Source: Hyphomonadaceae bacterium (lineage in GTDB: Bacteria > Pseudomonadota > Alphaproteobacteria > Caulobacterales > Aquidulcibacteraceae). From it: a stretch of DNA of 64,000 nt. This document shows, in pieces, positions 26,733-34,724 of the stretch. The translations under genes and the position numbers were made by a program. How positions within the stretch are numbered: the stretch's first letter is position 1; each line of letters begins with the position of its first letter. Where the stretch lies: assembly GCA_016791445.1 (NCBI GenBank), contig JAEUMP010000010.1, positions 62,001 to 126,000 on the forward strand. The letters run 5' to 3'. The notes under the pieces are model-generated. The model did no database searches and had not been told where the DNA came from. It saw only the letters and a list, made by a program, of their open reading frames with translations.

Positions 26733-27415
26733 CAGGCGCCCACTTGCAGCGCACTCTTCGGCGCCCGCGTGCGATCAAGCAGAAAGCCCAGCGCTGCGAT
26801 GACGAGATATGCCGCGAGCGCGATCGGCGCGGCGCCCTTCAGCGTGTCTGCGGCTTCCTTCGGCCCGAGCTTGTCGTAAGCGTAGAGCGCGACGAAAAGA
26901 GCGATGAGCGCCCACGGCGCAATGCGCCCCGCAGCGCCGAGCGGCTTTGTTGCGCCGAGATAGATCGCGAAGCCGCCGAACAGGACGAGCGCTTCCGCGC
27001 CGATGCCGAGTGGGAGCGAATCCCACCAGCCAAGCCCGACTTTCTCGCCGTCGAACGTCAGCGGCAGGTCCGGCGCATGCACAAGCCAGTCGGTGATCCA
27101 GTGCGAGAAGACGCACGCGCCGATGAGCGCGGCCGCCTTCCAGCCGCCGCGCGGATCGAACACGCGATAGACAAGCATGCCGGCAAGCGACCAGATGAGG
27201 GCTGCTGGCAAGCTGTGCGTCCACGGCATGTGATCGAGACGGAGCGCCGACAGCCGCATGAAGCCGGGCTCGATGCGGCCGTACTCCACGCCCGTCATCA
27301 CCAGTACGGCCCAGCCGATATCTACGGCCTGCACGGCGAGGAAGGCGGCGCCGAGCGAAGGCGGGCGCTTGCCGATCTTGGCCGCAAACGCCGGCCCGTA
27401 ATGTCCCACGAACAT
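26732..27415 (-). CDS. membrane-bound hydrolase-like protein (YdjM/DUF457-like)
   Basis: 227 residues beginning MFVGHYGPAFAAKIGKRPPSLG, with about seven hydrophobic segments. Conserved features are the early VGHYGPA histidine, DHMPWTHSLPAALIWSL with a His/Asp-rich pair, and FSHWITDWLVHAPDLPL. The HxPWTHS and SHWxxDWxxH patterns resemble the LexA-binding, YdjM/DUF457 family of putative metal-dependent inner-membrane hydrolases. The enzymatic activity of these proteins is mostly unproven. It is convergent with the TraB/GumN gene. Confidence 0.6.
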   Translation of the reverse strand: MFVGHYGPAFAAKIGKRPPSLGAAFLAVQAVDIGWAVLVMTGVEYGRIEPGFMRLSALRLDHMPWTHSLPAALIWSLAGMLVYRVFDPRGGWKAAALIGACVFSHWITDWLVHAPDLPLTFDGEKVGLGWWDSLPLGIGAEALVLFGGFAIYLGATKPLGAAGRIAPWALIALFVALYAYDKLGPKEAADTLKGAAPIALAAYLVIAALGFLLDRTRAPKSALQVGA

Positions 27416-27598
27416 CGTCGCCTCCCGCTGTCCGGCGCGATGCTGGCCCGCGCCGGTCCGGGCGTCCAGCCATCCGGTCTTGACCGGCTCGGGCGAACGC
27501 GGAGTATGCAGATGAGAATGAATCGCAAATAAGGAGCGATCCGTGCTTTTGCGCAGCCTAGGGGCCGGGACGACAGCAACGCTGCTTCACCTGGACGG

Positions 27599-28075
27599 TC
27601 AGGCCGACGGCTGGCTCGGCAGCTGGCTGGATGGCCTCGTCGATCTCGGCCTGGACGATGAAGGTGCAGGACCGAGGAACGCGGCGAGTGCGTCCGCGAC
27701 GGCGGCGCGATCCTTCAGCGCGCATTCCCAGACCGTGACGCAGGACCAGCCTGCGGAAGAGAGCGCCTCGGTCGCGTCGATGTCGCGCGCGCGATTGCGG
27801 GCGATCTTGGCGCGCCAGTAGTCGGCGTTGGCCTTCGGCATGCGCGCGCCGCGCAGGCAGTCGTGGCCGTGCCAGAAACATCCGTGCACGAAGATCGCCT
27901 TGCGGCGGCCGCGCTGCACGATGTCCGGCCGTCCGGGCAGGTCGCGCGCGTCAAGCCGGTAGCGATGGCCGAGCGCGCGCACGATGGCGCGCACCTTCAG
28001 TTCCGGACCCGTGTCGCGCGCCTTGACCGCCCGCATGACGGCGGCGCGCTTTTCGGGGGCGAAGACGTCCGTCAT
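27599..28075 (-). CDS. vsr: very short patch repair endonuclease Vsr
   Basis: Vsr nicks 5' of the T in T:G mismatches produced by deamination of 5-methylcytosine. The 158-residue protein has the family fold: MRAVKARDTGPELKVR, RLDARDLPGRPDIV with catalytic Asp51, the metal/zinc segment FVHGCFWHGHDC (62-73; His64, Cys66, His69, His71, Cys73), and GWSCVTVWECALKD at the end of the domain. About 25 Ser/Pro-rich residues follow the domain. It overlaps the upstream methyltransferase gene by four bases (ATGA), so the two are coupled, the classical dcm-vsr arrangement. Confidence 0.92.
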   Translation of the reverse strand: MTDVFAPEKRAAVMRAVKARDTGPELKVRAIVRALGHRYRLDARDLPGRPDIVQRGRRKAIFVHGCFWHGHDCLRGARMPKANADYWRAKIARNRARDIDATEALSSAGWSCVTVWECALKDRAAVADALAAFLGPAPSSSRPRSTRPSSQLPSQPSA

Positions 28076-29217
28076 CCCGCCTTGCGCAGCGCCGGCCTGA
28101 TCCCGGCGAGCGGCTCGAGCAGATTCGCGGACAACCAGCGCACGACCGGCGCGGCGACTCCGTCGCCGACGAGATGCAATCCCTGCGACTGACTCGCCGG
28201 CAGAGGATAGTCGTCCGGCAGGCCCATGAGACGCGCCCCCTCGCGCGCTGTCAGCAAGCGCGAGCGCACTTGCGCGCCATCGACAAACAGCAACGTTTGC
28301 CGGCTCGACCCGCCGGTCGGCGTGCGCAGACAGCCCGCGACGCCGTCAAATCGAACTTCCGCGCGTTGGCGTTTCTCGCCTTTTTCGACGCGCACACGCT
28401 TGAAGAGCGCCCCGACCACAGGCGCGTTGCGCGCCTGTTCCGCAATGAGTTTTGCGCGTTGGAGCGGGCTCATCATCGCCACGAGTTCGCCCGTGTGCGC
28501 GTCGCTGTTCCACGCAACCGACGCATCGTCTTCCAGCAGATCGGCGAGACGCGTGTTGCGGAGCGGCGGCGTCGGCAGTCGCCACCAGATCCAGTGGCGG
28601 GCGACGTCCGCTGGAAGACGGTGAGCCGCCGCGCAGATCGCGTCGGTGTGGAAGGGCGTTGCGGCGGCCGGCGTTGTCAGCGCCGCGTCGGGCGTTCCGC
28701 GTGTGGCGACGACGAAGATGCGCGGACGCGACTGCGGCGTGAAGTGGATGGCGTCGATTTCCAGCGCGCCGAAGACATAGCCGCCCGCCGCAAGCGCTGC
28801 AGCGAGCGCCGCGAAATCGCGTCCGCCGTGCGACGTCAGGAGGCCGGTCACATTTTCCAGCACCAGAATGTTCGGCGCTCTGCCTTCAGCGACGAGGCCT
28901 TCCACCAACCGCCAGAACCCCCAGAACGCCCCTGACCTGGGGGCGTCGAGACCGCCGCGGGCGCCGGCGAGTGAGAGATCTTGGCAGGGAAAGGACGCCC
29001 ACGCGAGCGTGGGCTTTCCGGGCAGGTCGGCCGTGGTCAACGCGCCTACGTCGCCGGCGCGCATCACGCCGTCATCCCATGCAGTCCGGTAGGCCTTTGC
29101 CTTGGCGGGGTCGAAATCGTTGGCGAATGTCACGCGCCATGCGTCGCCCAGGCCCAGGCGGGCCATGCCGCCGCCTGCGAAAAATTCGTACGCTGAGGCG
29201 TCGGAATCACGGTGCAT
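28072..29217 (-). CDS. DNA (cytosine-5)-methyltransferase
   Basis: 381 residues with the C5-methyltransferase motifs in order: I FFAGGGMARLGL near 12-23 (SAM), IV FPCQDLSLAG near 76-85 with nucleophile Cys78, VI LVLENVTGLL, VIII QSRPRIFVVA and X LVGDGVAAPVVRWL. A variable target-recognition region lies between VIII and X (about 215-300). The recognition sequence cannot be read from the protein. It is followed by vsr with a four-base overlap. No restriction endonuclease gene is visible nearby, so this looks like a solitary methylase-repair pair or a remnant of a restriction-modification system. Confidence 0.92.
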   Translation of the reverse strand: MHRDSDASAYEFFAGGGMARLGLGDAWRVTFANDFDPAKAKAYRTAWDDGVMRAGDVGALTTADLPGKPTLAWASFPCQDLSLAGARGGLDAPRSGAFWGFWRLVEGLVAEGRAPNILVLENVTGLLTSHGGRDFAALAAALAAGGYVFGALEIDAIHFTPQSRPRIFVVATRGTPDAALTTPAAATPFHTDAICAAAHRLPADVARHWIWWRLPTPPLRNTRLADLLEDDASVAWNSDAHTGELVAMMSPLQRAKLIAEQARNAPVVGALFKRVRVEKGEKRQRAEVRFDGVAGCLRTPTGGSSRQTLLFVDGAQVRSRLLTAREGARLMGLPDDYPLPASQSQGLHLVGDGVAAPVVRWLSANLLEPLAGIRPALRKAG

Positions 29218-29295
29218 GGGGGTATAATAGCCCTAATGGCCCCGTCGCGTCCGGCATGTCGCCCGGAAATGCGGGGAATGACGGAGGCAGGGGAC

Positions 29296-30153
29296 ATGCG
29301 TATCGGCCTGTGCAGGAGTCTGGCGGCGGCGGCGGCGCTCGCGCTCCTGGCCGCGTGCGGTCAGGGCGGTTCCGACTCGTCGTCCGGTCCCGGCGGCGAA
29401 GGCCCCTCCGGCCCCGCCATAACCGAGGAAGAGATCGCCGCGAAGGCCAAGGCCATGCTCGCTGCGCTCGGCGCGCCTGCCACGCCCGACGTGAAGGCGC
29501 AATATTCGGCTGAGTTCGAAGCCGCTGGTGCGGAGCCGGACTGGAGCGCCACGATCCTGGACAACTATGTCGTCTTCACTCGCCCCGGCCTCGACGAAGT
29601 TCAGACGACGGCCTCTCCGCGCGATGTTCGTGCGCAGGGATTTTACACTGAAGCGGGACCGCTCACGATCACCGTGCGCGCCGGGCAATGCACCTACGGC
29701 GAAAGCGGCGGCGAAGCCTACCCCTACAGCGTGACCATCCTCTACGAAGGCGTGTCCTATGATGGCTGCGCGCGGACTGCAGAGAACGCCACGCGCGCTA
29801 CCAAGCGCTGGGCCGACGCGCTGTCGCAGTATCTCCCCGCGATCGACGCTTGCCTGCCGCGGGTGCAGGCCAAGCCCGGGCGCGTGACGATCGCGTATCC
29901 CGGTGAGGAAGGGCAGACGTCCGTCAGACTGCTCGAAGCGGACGGCGGCCGGCTGGAGTGTGTCGTCGGCGCCGACGGTGCGACCGTGGTTTCCGTCGAG
30001 CCGCTCTCTGACCGCAATGTCGTGGCCGGGGAGCGCGATCCCATCTTCACCCGCGCGCCGACGCCACCGCCAGGCGGCTCCTGCTTCACGAGCGAACCAG
30101 TCGCCGGCTCCGGCGCAGCGGTGATAGGGCACCTGTCGCGCCGGACCTGCTAG
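29296..30153 (+). CDS. lipoprotein, COG3650-like domain
   Basis: 285 residues from ATG 29296 (GGAGG upstream; an in-frame ATG at 29278 would add six). Lipoprotein signal: LAAAAALALLAACGQGG, lipobox LAAC. A Gly/Ser-rich linker is followed by a helical segment EEEIAAKAKAMLAALGA and a beta-rich region. Part of that region, VRAGQCTYGESGGEAYPYS followed by VTILYEGVSYDGCA, resembles the small COG3650/HslJ-associated lipoprotein domain. Paired cysteines suggest disulfides in the periplasm. The function is unknown and the domain match is by eye. Confidence 0.65.
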   Translation: MRIGLCRSLAAAAALALLAACGQGGSDSSSGPGGEGPSGPAITEEEIAAKAKAMLAALGAPATPDVKAQYSAEFEAAGAEPDWSATILDNYVVFTRPGLDEVQTTASPRDVRAQGFYTEAGPLTITVRAGQCTYGESGGEAYPYSVTILYEGVSYDGCARTAENATRATKRWADALSQYLPAIDACLPRVQAKPGRVTIAYPGEEGQTSVRLLEADGGRLECVVGADGATVVSVEPLSDRNVVAGERDPIFTRAPTPPPGGSCFTSEPVAGSGAAVIGHLSRRTC

Positions 30154-30165
30154 CGCCGCGCGCGC

Positions 30166-30825
30166 TCAGAAAAAGTAGTTGAACGCGCCCTGCAGCATTT
30201 CGCCGATTTCGCGCAGCGCGACCACGCCGATGCGAATGCCCGCCCAGGCGAACACCGTCGACAGGATGGTGAGCGGCACGCTGAGCAGCACCAGCCGCCC
30301 GTCCCGCTGCAGCAGCGCGAGCGCCGTCGCCGCGACCGTGACGCCTGGAAGCCAGTTGCCGAGCGGTATCGGCAGGATGAGCACGATCGCGAGATAGAGC
30401 GTCTGCAGGCCGAGCAGCTGGGTGAAGGGCGGTCTCGTGAGGAAGGTCAGCTGCGGCGCCACATAGCGTTCGATGCGCTTCAGGATCGGCAAAGCGCCCT
30501 TGATCGCCGAGTGCAGCGCGTCGCGCGAGAAGCTCCATTTGCGCACGCGGGACGGCAGCCACAGATCGCCGCGCCCGAGGATGAGCTGAATTGCCGGCGC
30601 CAGCATCATCACGCCGAAGATCGTCGAGAGACCGGGTATGTTCGGGATGCAGTTGGGAAGCGCCAGCACCAGAAGGAGCAGACCGAACGCCTGCCCCTCC
30701 AGCCGCTTCAGAATCTCCCCCACGGTGACGCGCTCGTCGGGAAACGCGTCCATCAGGTCGACGAGCAGCACCGAGGCCGGCGGGGGCTTGTCGGGCTTGG
30801 AAGGCGGTATCAGGGATTGATCCAT
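30166..30825 (-). CDS. exoD: ExoD family membrane protein
   Basis: About 219 residues from ATG 30825; the frame is open to 30882 with a less convincing extension. ExoD features: FPDERVTVGEILKRLEGQAF, LLVLALPNCIPNIPGLSTIF, WLPSRVRKWSFSR and the hydrophobic C-terminal half with LAIVLILPIPLGNWLPG and TILSTVFAWAGIRIG. ExoD was first described in Sinorhizobium, where mutants have altered exopolysaccharide and poor symbiotic invasion; the biochemical role is still unclear. It is encoded far from the polysaccharide locus at 46-64 kb. Confidence 0.85.
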   Translation of the reverse strand: MDQSLIPPSKPDKPPPASVLLVDLMDAFPDERVTVGEILKRLEGQAFGLLLLVLALPNCIPNIPGLSTIFGVMMLAPAIQLILGRGDLWLPSRVRKWSFSRDALHSAIKGALPILKRIERYVAPQLTFLTRPPFTQLLGLQTLYLAIVLILPIPLGNWLPGVTVAATALALLQRDGRLVLLSVPLTILSTVFAWAGIRIGVVALREIGEMLQGAFNYFF

Positions 30826-30914
30826 CAGCGTTTCCGACACATGGGGCGCCAGCAACGCAGAAGCCAGTGGCTGAAAATACACGGTCGGCTTCGAATCCGT
30901 GAATATTCTGGCGC

Positions 30915-31346
30915 ATGATGCGCGTGATCGGCCTGCTGGCGTGTTTCTGGGTCACGGCGTGCGCGCCGCCGGGACCTCCGCGTGAACTGGAAGGGCTATG
31001 GAGCCGTAGCGACGGCGCGTGCCGCATCGGTGCGGGCATCCGCTTCGGCGCGGACGCTGTGCGCATTTTCTATGGCCGGTCGGATGAAGTTCTGTTCGAC
31101 GCTCCGCGATACCGTGTCGATCGGCGCGGCGCGGTGGCGCGAATCGCCATCGCTTATCGGCGGCCGAACGATGCGCCTTCTGCGGCGGCGCGCACGCTGA
31201 TCCTGGAACGGGATGAGGGGGACTCGCTTCGGCCGGCGCGGCATGGCTTCGCAGACGGCGCGACGGGTTCTGTCCGGATCGATCTCGACAGCGATGACCT
31301 GCAGCGCGCTATGACCCTTCGGCGGTGCCCAGACCCGTCGGACTGA
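30915..31346 (+). CDS. small lipoprotein, unknown function
   Basis: 143 residues with lipoprotein signal MMRVIGLLACFWVTACAPPG (lipobox VTAC, Cys16). The mature region is short and beta-rich, with a conserved-looking beginning ELEGLWSRSDGACRIG, paired cysteines and a basic tail. LEGxWS followed by C-x-I resembles small lipocalin-like or copper-resistance-type domains only superficially, so no family is named. It is divergent from exoD, sharing its upstream region. Confidence 0.6.
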   Translation: MMRVIGLLACFWVTACAPPGPPRELEGLWSRSDGACRIGAGIRFGADAVRIFYGRSDEVLFDAPRYRVDRRGAVARIAIAYRRPNDAPSAAARTLILERDEGDSLRPARHGFADGATGSVRIDLDSDDLQRAMTLRRCPDPSD

Positions 31347-31356
31347 AGCCGGCCAA

Positions 31357-31388
31357 GAAAAAGGCGCGGGATCCGGGGATCCCGCGCC
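31357..31388 (-). terminator. intrinsic terminator of the minus-strand small secreted protein
   Basis: GGCGCGGGATCC (31363-31374) and GGATCCCGCGCC (31377-31388) form a near-perfect palindrome. Read on the minus strand, the stem is followed by TTTTTCTT. It lies between two convergent genes and may also slow plus-strand transcription. Confidence 0.8.
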
Positions 31389-31431
31389 GAGGCGATCTGG
31401 GCCGTAGGAGCGGCCGGGCAGAAACTCGAAA

Positions 31432-31755
31432 TCAGTTACGCGCGAAAACCGTCGCCTCCGGAGCCGCCGCGCGCAGGTTGCAGCGGGCGAGATCTTCGGC
31501 CGAAAGGTTGCCGATCGAGGTCACCTGACCGACTTCCTTGGCGAGTTCGCCGCAGACGCGGGCAGTGACCGTGCGGGCGAACTGGGCGGTGCAGGTGTCG
31601 CCTTCGCATGTCCAGACGACGCTGTTGGCGATGACCTGCGACTTGGTCGCGACCGGGGTCGCGAGCTTTGCGGTCACATAGGTCTTCCCGGCGGCGAAGG
31701 CGCCCGTGGAGACGCAAAGGGCGGCGATCGCGGCGACGGCGAACTTGGCTTTCAT
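31432..31755 (-). CDS. small exported protein with four cysteines
   Basis: 107 residues from ATG 31755; further ATGs upstream extend to 31818, but the Sec signal AKFAVAAIAALCVSTGAFAAGK fixes this start. The mature protein of about 85 residues has cysteines in SVVWTCEGDTCTAQ and ARVCGELAKEV...ARCNLRA, suggesting disulfides in the periplasm. Small proteins of this layout (VTAKLATPVATKSQ followed by a C-E-G-x-x-C motif) are common in Caulobacterales with unknown function. It is monocistronic, with its own terminator. Confidence 0.65.
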   Translation of the reverse strand: MKAKFAVAAIAALCVSTGAFAAGKTYVTAKLATPVATKSQVIANSVVWTCEGDTCTAQFARTVTARVCGELAKEVGQVTSIGNLSAEDLARCNLRAAAPEATVFARN

Positions 31756-31864
31756 GGGGTTTTCTCCGGCTTTCCCGCCAATGTTGACGGGGACGTCACT
31801 CAACACACGCCTCACCATACGCCGGCTGCTGACCTATGCAAGAGAAAAATTGAATAATGTGGGA

Positions 31865-31882
31865 AATATTCATTCGAATATT
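31865..31882. promoter_or_regulatory. AATATTC-ATTC-GAATATT palindrome
   Basis: Perfect seven-base inverted repeat in an unusually AT-rich stretch (about 31835-31900) upstream of the minus-strand secreted protein. Possible operator or promoter element. A second small palindrome, AGGGG-AATTA-CCCCT, follows near 31897-31911. Confidence 0.3.
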
Positions 31883-31931
31883 GTCACACTTATGTGAGGG
31901 GAATTACCCCTTGATTCCGTAAGGGCGCCTC

Positions 31932-32483
31932 CTACTGCGCGCTCCTGCGCCGATAGTGGAAATCATAAGACGGGCCCCAGCTCCGGCCGCCGTCGGATGA
32001 GATTTCCCCGAACTGACGGACGCTGCCGTCCGGGTTGCGGGTGAAGGTCATGCGCAGGGTCTGCTTCTGCAGTCGACCGGGGGCAGTTTCGTCCGCGGCG
32101 AGGAACTGCATGCCGGTGGCGGTGGGGCCGCCGACGAACCGCGTGATCTCACCCTGGCTGTCGGTCCAGAACTGGAGCCATTGACCGGTCGTGGCGTCGA
32201 AGAGGTTGAGGCTGCGCCCGGAATAGGCCGAGCGCGCGGAGGTCCACTGTTCCGTGATCACGCAACCGGCGTCCGTCGACACGATCGTGCTGCGCCCGGC
32301 GAGATTTTCGGAACCGGACACATAGGCGTCCCATTCGCCGATCCAGAAATCAAAGGCGCGGTGTTCGGATGCAGTGCAGGCGGGCGGAGGAGGGCGCGTC
32401 GGCGTGGCGGTTTGCGCCGCTGCGTCAGGCGCCGAAAGGCACGCGACGAAGCCGAATGCTGCCGCGACGATAGGCTTGACCAT
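31932..32483 (-). CDS. exported DUF1579-like protein
   Basis: 183 residues, ATG 32483 with GGGAG upstream. A Sec signal (IVAAAFGFVACLSAPDAAAQ) is followed by a Pro-rich linker and the domain beginning EHRAFDFWIGEWDAY, the FDFWxGxW signature of DUF1579-like and lipocalin-type domains. Later segments CVITEQWTSARSAYSGRSLN and TTGQWLQFWTDSQGE follow the family pattern, and the domain ends WGPSYDFHYRRR. Probably periplasmic; the ligand is unknown. Confidence 0.7.
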   Translation of the reverse strand: MVKPIVAAAFGFVACLSAPDAAAQTATPTRPPPPACTASEHRAFDFWIGEWDAYVSGSENLAGRSTIVSTDAGCVITEQWTSARSAYSGRSLNLFDATTGQWLQFWTDSQGEITRFVGGPTATGMQFLAADETAPGRLQKQTLRMTFTRNPDGSVRQFGEISSDGGRSWGPSYDFHYRRRSAQ

Positions 32484-32593
32484 GTCGTTTCTCCCTCGGA
32501 CGGTGGTCCCAACGACTGACTGCTCGCGCGCCGCAGCGCCACAAGCATGCGACCAACGGCGTCGACAGCCGAGACAAAGGGAGGCCCCGCGCC

Positions 32594-33880
32594 ATGGACT
32601 TCAACATCCCCAAGGACATTGCCGATTATCTCGTCGTGCTCGACAAGTTCATCGAGGACGAGATCAAGCCGCTGCAGGCGCAGGACGACAATGAGCGCTT
32701 CTTCGATCACCGCCGCGAATGGGCGCGCACGAATTTCGAAGACCAGGGCCTGCCGCGCCACGACTGGGAACTGTTGCTGCGCGAGGCCAAGCGGCGCGCC
32801 GACAAGGCCGGGCACCTCCGATACGCGCTGCCGAAGGAATTCGGCGGCAAGGACGGCACCAATCTCGGCATGGCCGTCATCCGCGAGCATCTCGCGCGCA
32901 AGGGCCTTGGCCTCCACAACGATCTCCAGAACGAACACTCCATCGTCGGCAACATGCCGGGCGTGCTGATGCTGCGTGATTTCGGTACCGAGGAGCAGAA
33001 GCAGAAATTCATCCCCGGCAGCTTTGACGGCACCTACATCGCCTGCTTCGGCCTCACCGAAGCCGAGCACGGCTCCGACGCGACGCACATGGAGACGCGT
33101 GGCGTGCCGGAAACACGCAATGGCGTGAAAGGCTATCGCATCGACGGCGAGAAGATGTGGATCACCGGCATGCACGTGGCCACGCACATCATGCTCTTCT
33201 GCCGGACGAGCGGTGAGGATGGCGACGCGAGCGGGATCACCTGCTTCATCGTCGACGCCAAGGATCCCGGCGTGAAGATCGAAGAATACATGTGGACTTT
33301 CAACATGCCGACGGATCACCCGCGGCTGTCGATCACGAATGTCTGGGCGCCGGAGAGCGCGATCTTCGGCAAACTGGGCGGCGGGCTCGCGCTCGCGCAG
33401 CACTTCGTCCACGAAAACCGAATCCGCCAGGCGGCGTCCTCGTGCGGTGCTGCGCTCTACTGCATCGAGGAGAGCGTGAAATACGCCCGCAAGCGCAAGC
33501 CCTTCGGTGAAGCGCTCGCGAAGAACCAGGCGATCCAGTTCCCGCTCGTCGAACTCGCGACGCAGGCTGAAATGTTGCGCCTGCTGATCTTCAAGACCGC
33601 ATGGGAAATGGACCAGATGCCGAAGCCGGAGGTCGAAAAGCGCCTCTCGGACAAGGTCTCCATGTGCAACTACTATGCAAACCGCCTCTGCTGCGAAGCG
33701 GCGGACCGCGCGATCCAGGTGCATGGCGGGATCGGCTATTCGCGCCACAAGCCGTTCGAGCACATCTACCGCCACCACCGCCGCTATCGCATCACCGAAG
33801 GCGCGGAGGAGATTCAGATGCGCAAAGTGGCGGCGTTCTTGTTCGGCTACATGGGCCCGAACAAACAGCGCGCATCTTAA
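32594..33880 (+). CDS. acyl-CoA dehydrogenase
   Basis: 428-residue flavoenzyme of the acyl-CoA dehydrogenase family (alpha,beta-dehydrogenation of an acyl-CoA with FAD). The N-terminal helical domain contains YALPKEFGGKDGTNLGM, the middle beta-domain the FAD motif ACFGLTEAEHGSDATHMETR, and the C-terminal helical domain ends ...QVHGGIGYSRHKPFEHIYR and RRYRITEGAEEIQMR. The catalytic base of several family members falls in the last motif (ITEGAEEIQ). ATG 32594 has a good GGGAGG. Substrate chain length cannot be told. No beta-oxidation partners are adjacent. Confidence 0.9.
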   Translation: MDFNIPKDIADYLVVLDKFIEDEIKPLQAQDDNERFFDHRREWARTNFEDQGLPRHDWELLLREAKRRADKAGHLRYALPKEFGGKDGTNLGMAVIREHLARKGLGLHNDLQNEHSIVGNMPGVLMLRDFGTEEQKQKFIPGSFDGTYIACFGLTEAEHGSDATHMETRGVPETRNGVKGYRIDGEKMWITGMHVATHIMLFCRTSGEDGDASGITCFIVDAKDPGVKIEEYMWTFNMPTDHPRLSITNVWAPESAIFGKLGGGLALAQHFVHENRIRQAASSCGAALYCIEESVKYARKRKPFGEALAKNQAIQFPLVELATQAEMLRLLIFKTAWEMDQMPKPEVEKRLSDKVSMCNYYANRLCCEAADRAIQVHGGIGYSRHKPFEHIYRHHRRYRITEGAEEIQMRKVAAFLFGYMGPNKQRAS

Positions 33881-33881
33881 G

Positions 33882-34697
33882 CTAGATCAGTGCTTGCCGC
33901 GCAGCGCTCGCCGCCGCAGCGCTGGCAAACGCGATGAAGCCGTGGATCAGGAAGTCTCCAGCCGCATCGCCATAGCGAAGCGGCGATCCGTCGAGGCGCA
34001 TGACGCCGCCGCCCGCTGCAGAAAGGATCGCGTGGCCCGCGGCAGTGTCCCATTCGCAGACATCGCCAAAGCGCGGATAAAGATCGGCTGCGCCTTCGGC
34101 TAGGCGGCAGAACTTGATCGACGAACTCGCATGCGCAGGCGCGCCGTTGAGCTTGGCGATGAACGCTTGCGTTGCCTGGTTGCGGCCGGAGAAATCGGAC
34201 GCGATGATGCGCCATTGCGCAGGCGGCGTGCTCTGCGCGTGAATTGCTTGAAGCGGCGCCAGCAGCTGCGCGGCGCCGATATCGCAGCGCCCGGCCAGTG
34301 CGCGGCCCGGCTCGCCAGCATAAAGCTCGCCCGTGGCCGGCGCGTAGACAACGCCCATCACCGGCGCGGCGTCCTCAACGAGCGCGATGTTGACGGTGAA
34401 TTCGTCGCCGCCCTTGACGAAGCCGCGGGTGCCGTCGAGCGGATCGACGCAAAAGAAGCGCGCGCCGCATTCGGGGATGCGCCCGGCAGACGCCGCTTCC
34501 TCGCCCAGCATCGGAATCTCCGGCGCCAGGCGCGCAAGCCCTGCCTCGATCACCGCCTCGGCGCGCTGATCGGCGAGGGTGACGACCGATCCATCGCCCT
34601 TCGTCTGCGCGGCGAAGCCTGCGGCGCGCACCGCCATGATCTCGCGCCCCGCCGCCAGCGCGAGCGCGATCAGGTCATCGAGTGCAGGGCGGGTCAT
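33882..34697 (-). CDS. cysQ: 3'(2'),5'-bisphosphate nucleotidase CysQ
   Basis: 271-residue member of the lithium-sensitive inositol-phosphatase superfamily. Motifs are MLGEEAASAG for metal 1, FCVDPLDGTRGFVKGGDEF (DPLDGTxxF signature), FTVNIALVED, and the C-terminal CEWDTAAGHAILSAAGG (WDxAAxH motif). CysQ hydrolyses PAP to AMP in the sulfate assimilation cycle; related inositol monophosphatases share the motifs, but DGTRGFVKG and the overall form favour CysQ. It is convergent with the acyl-CoA dehydrogenase gene, one base apart. nadE lies upstream on the same strand, 27 bases away. Confidence 0.87.
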   Translation of the reverse strand: MTRPALDDLIALALAAGREIMAVRAAGFAAQTKGDGSVVTLADQRAEAVIEAGLARLAPEIPMLGEEAASAGRIPECGARFFCVDPLDGTRGFVKGGDEFTVNIALVEDAAPVMGVVYAPATGELYAGEPGRALAGRCDIGAAQLLAPLQAIHAQSTPPAQWRIIASDFSGRNQATQAFIAKLNGAPAHASSSIKFCRLAEGAADLYPRFGDVCEWDTAAGHAILSAAGGGVMRLDGSPLRYGDAAGDFLIHGFIAFASAAAASAARQALI

Positions 34698-34724
34698 GGC
34701 GTTGAGATGCGCGAGGACGCGCGG

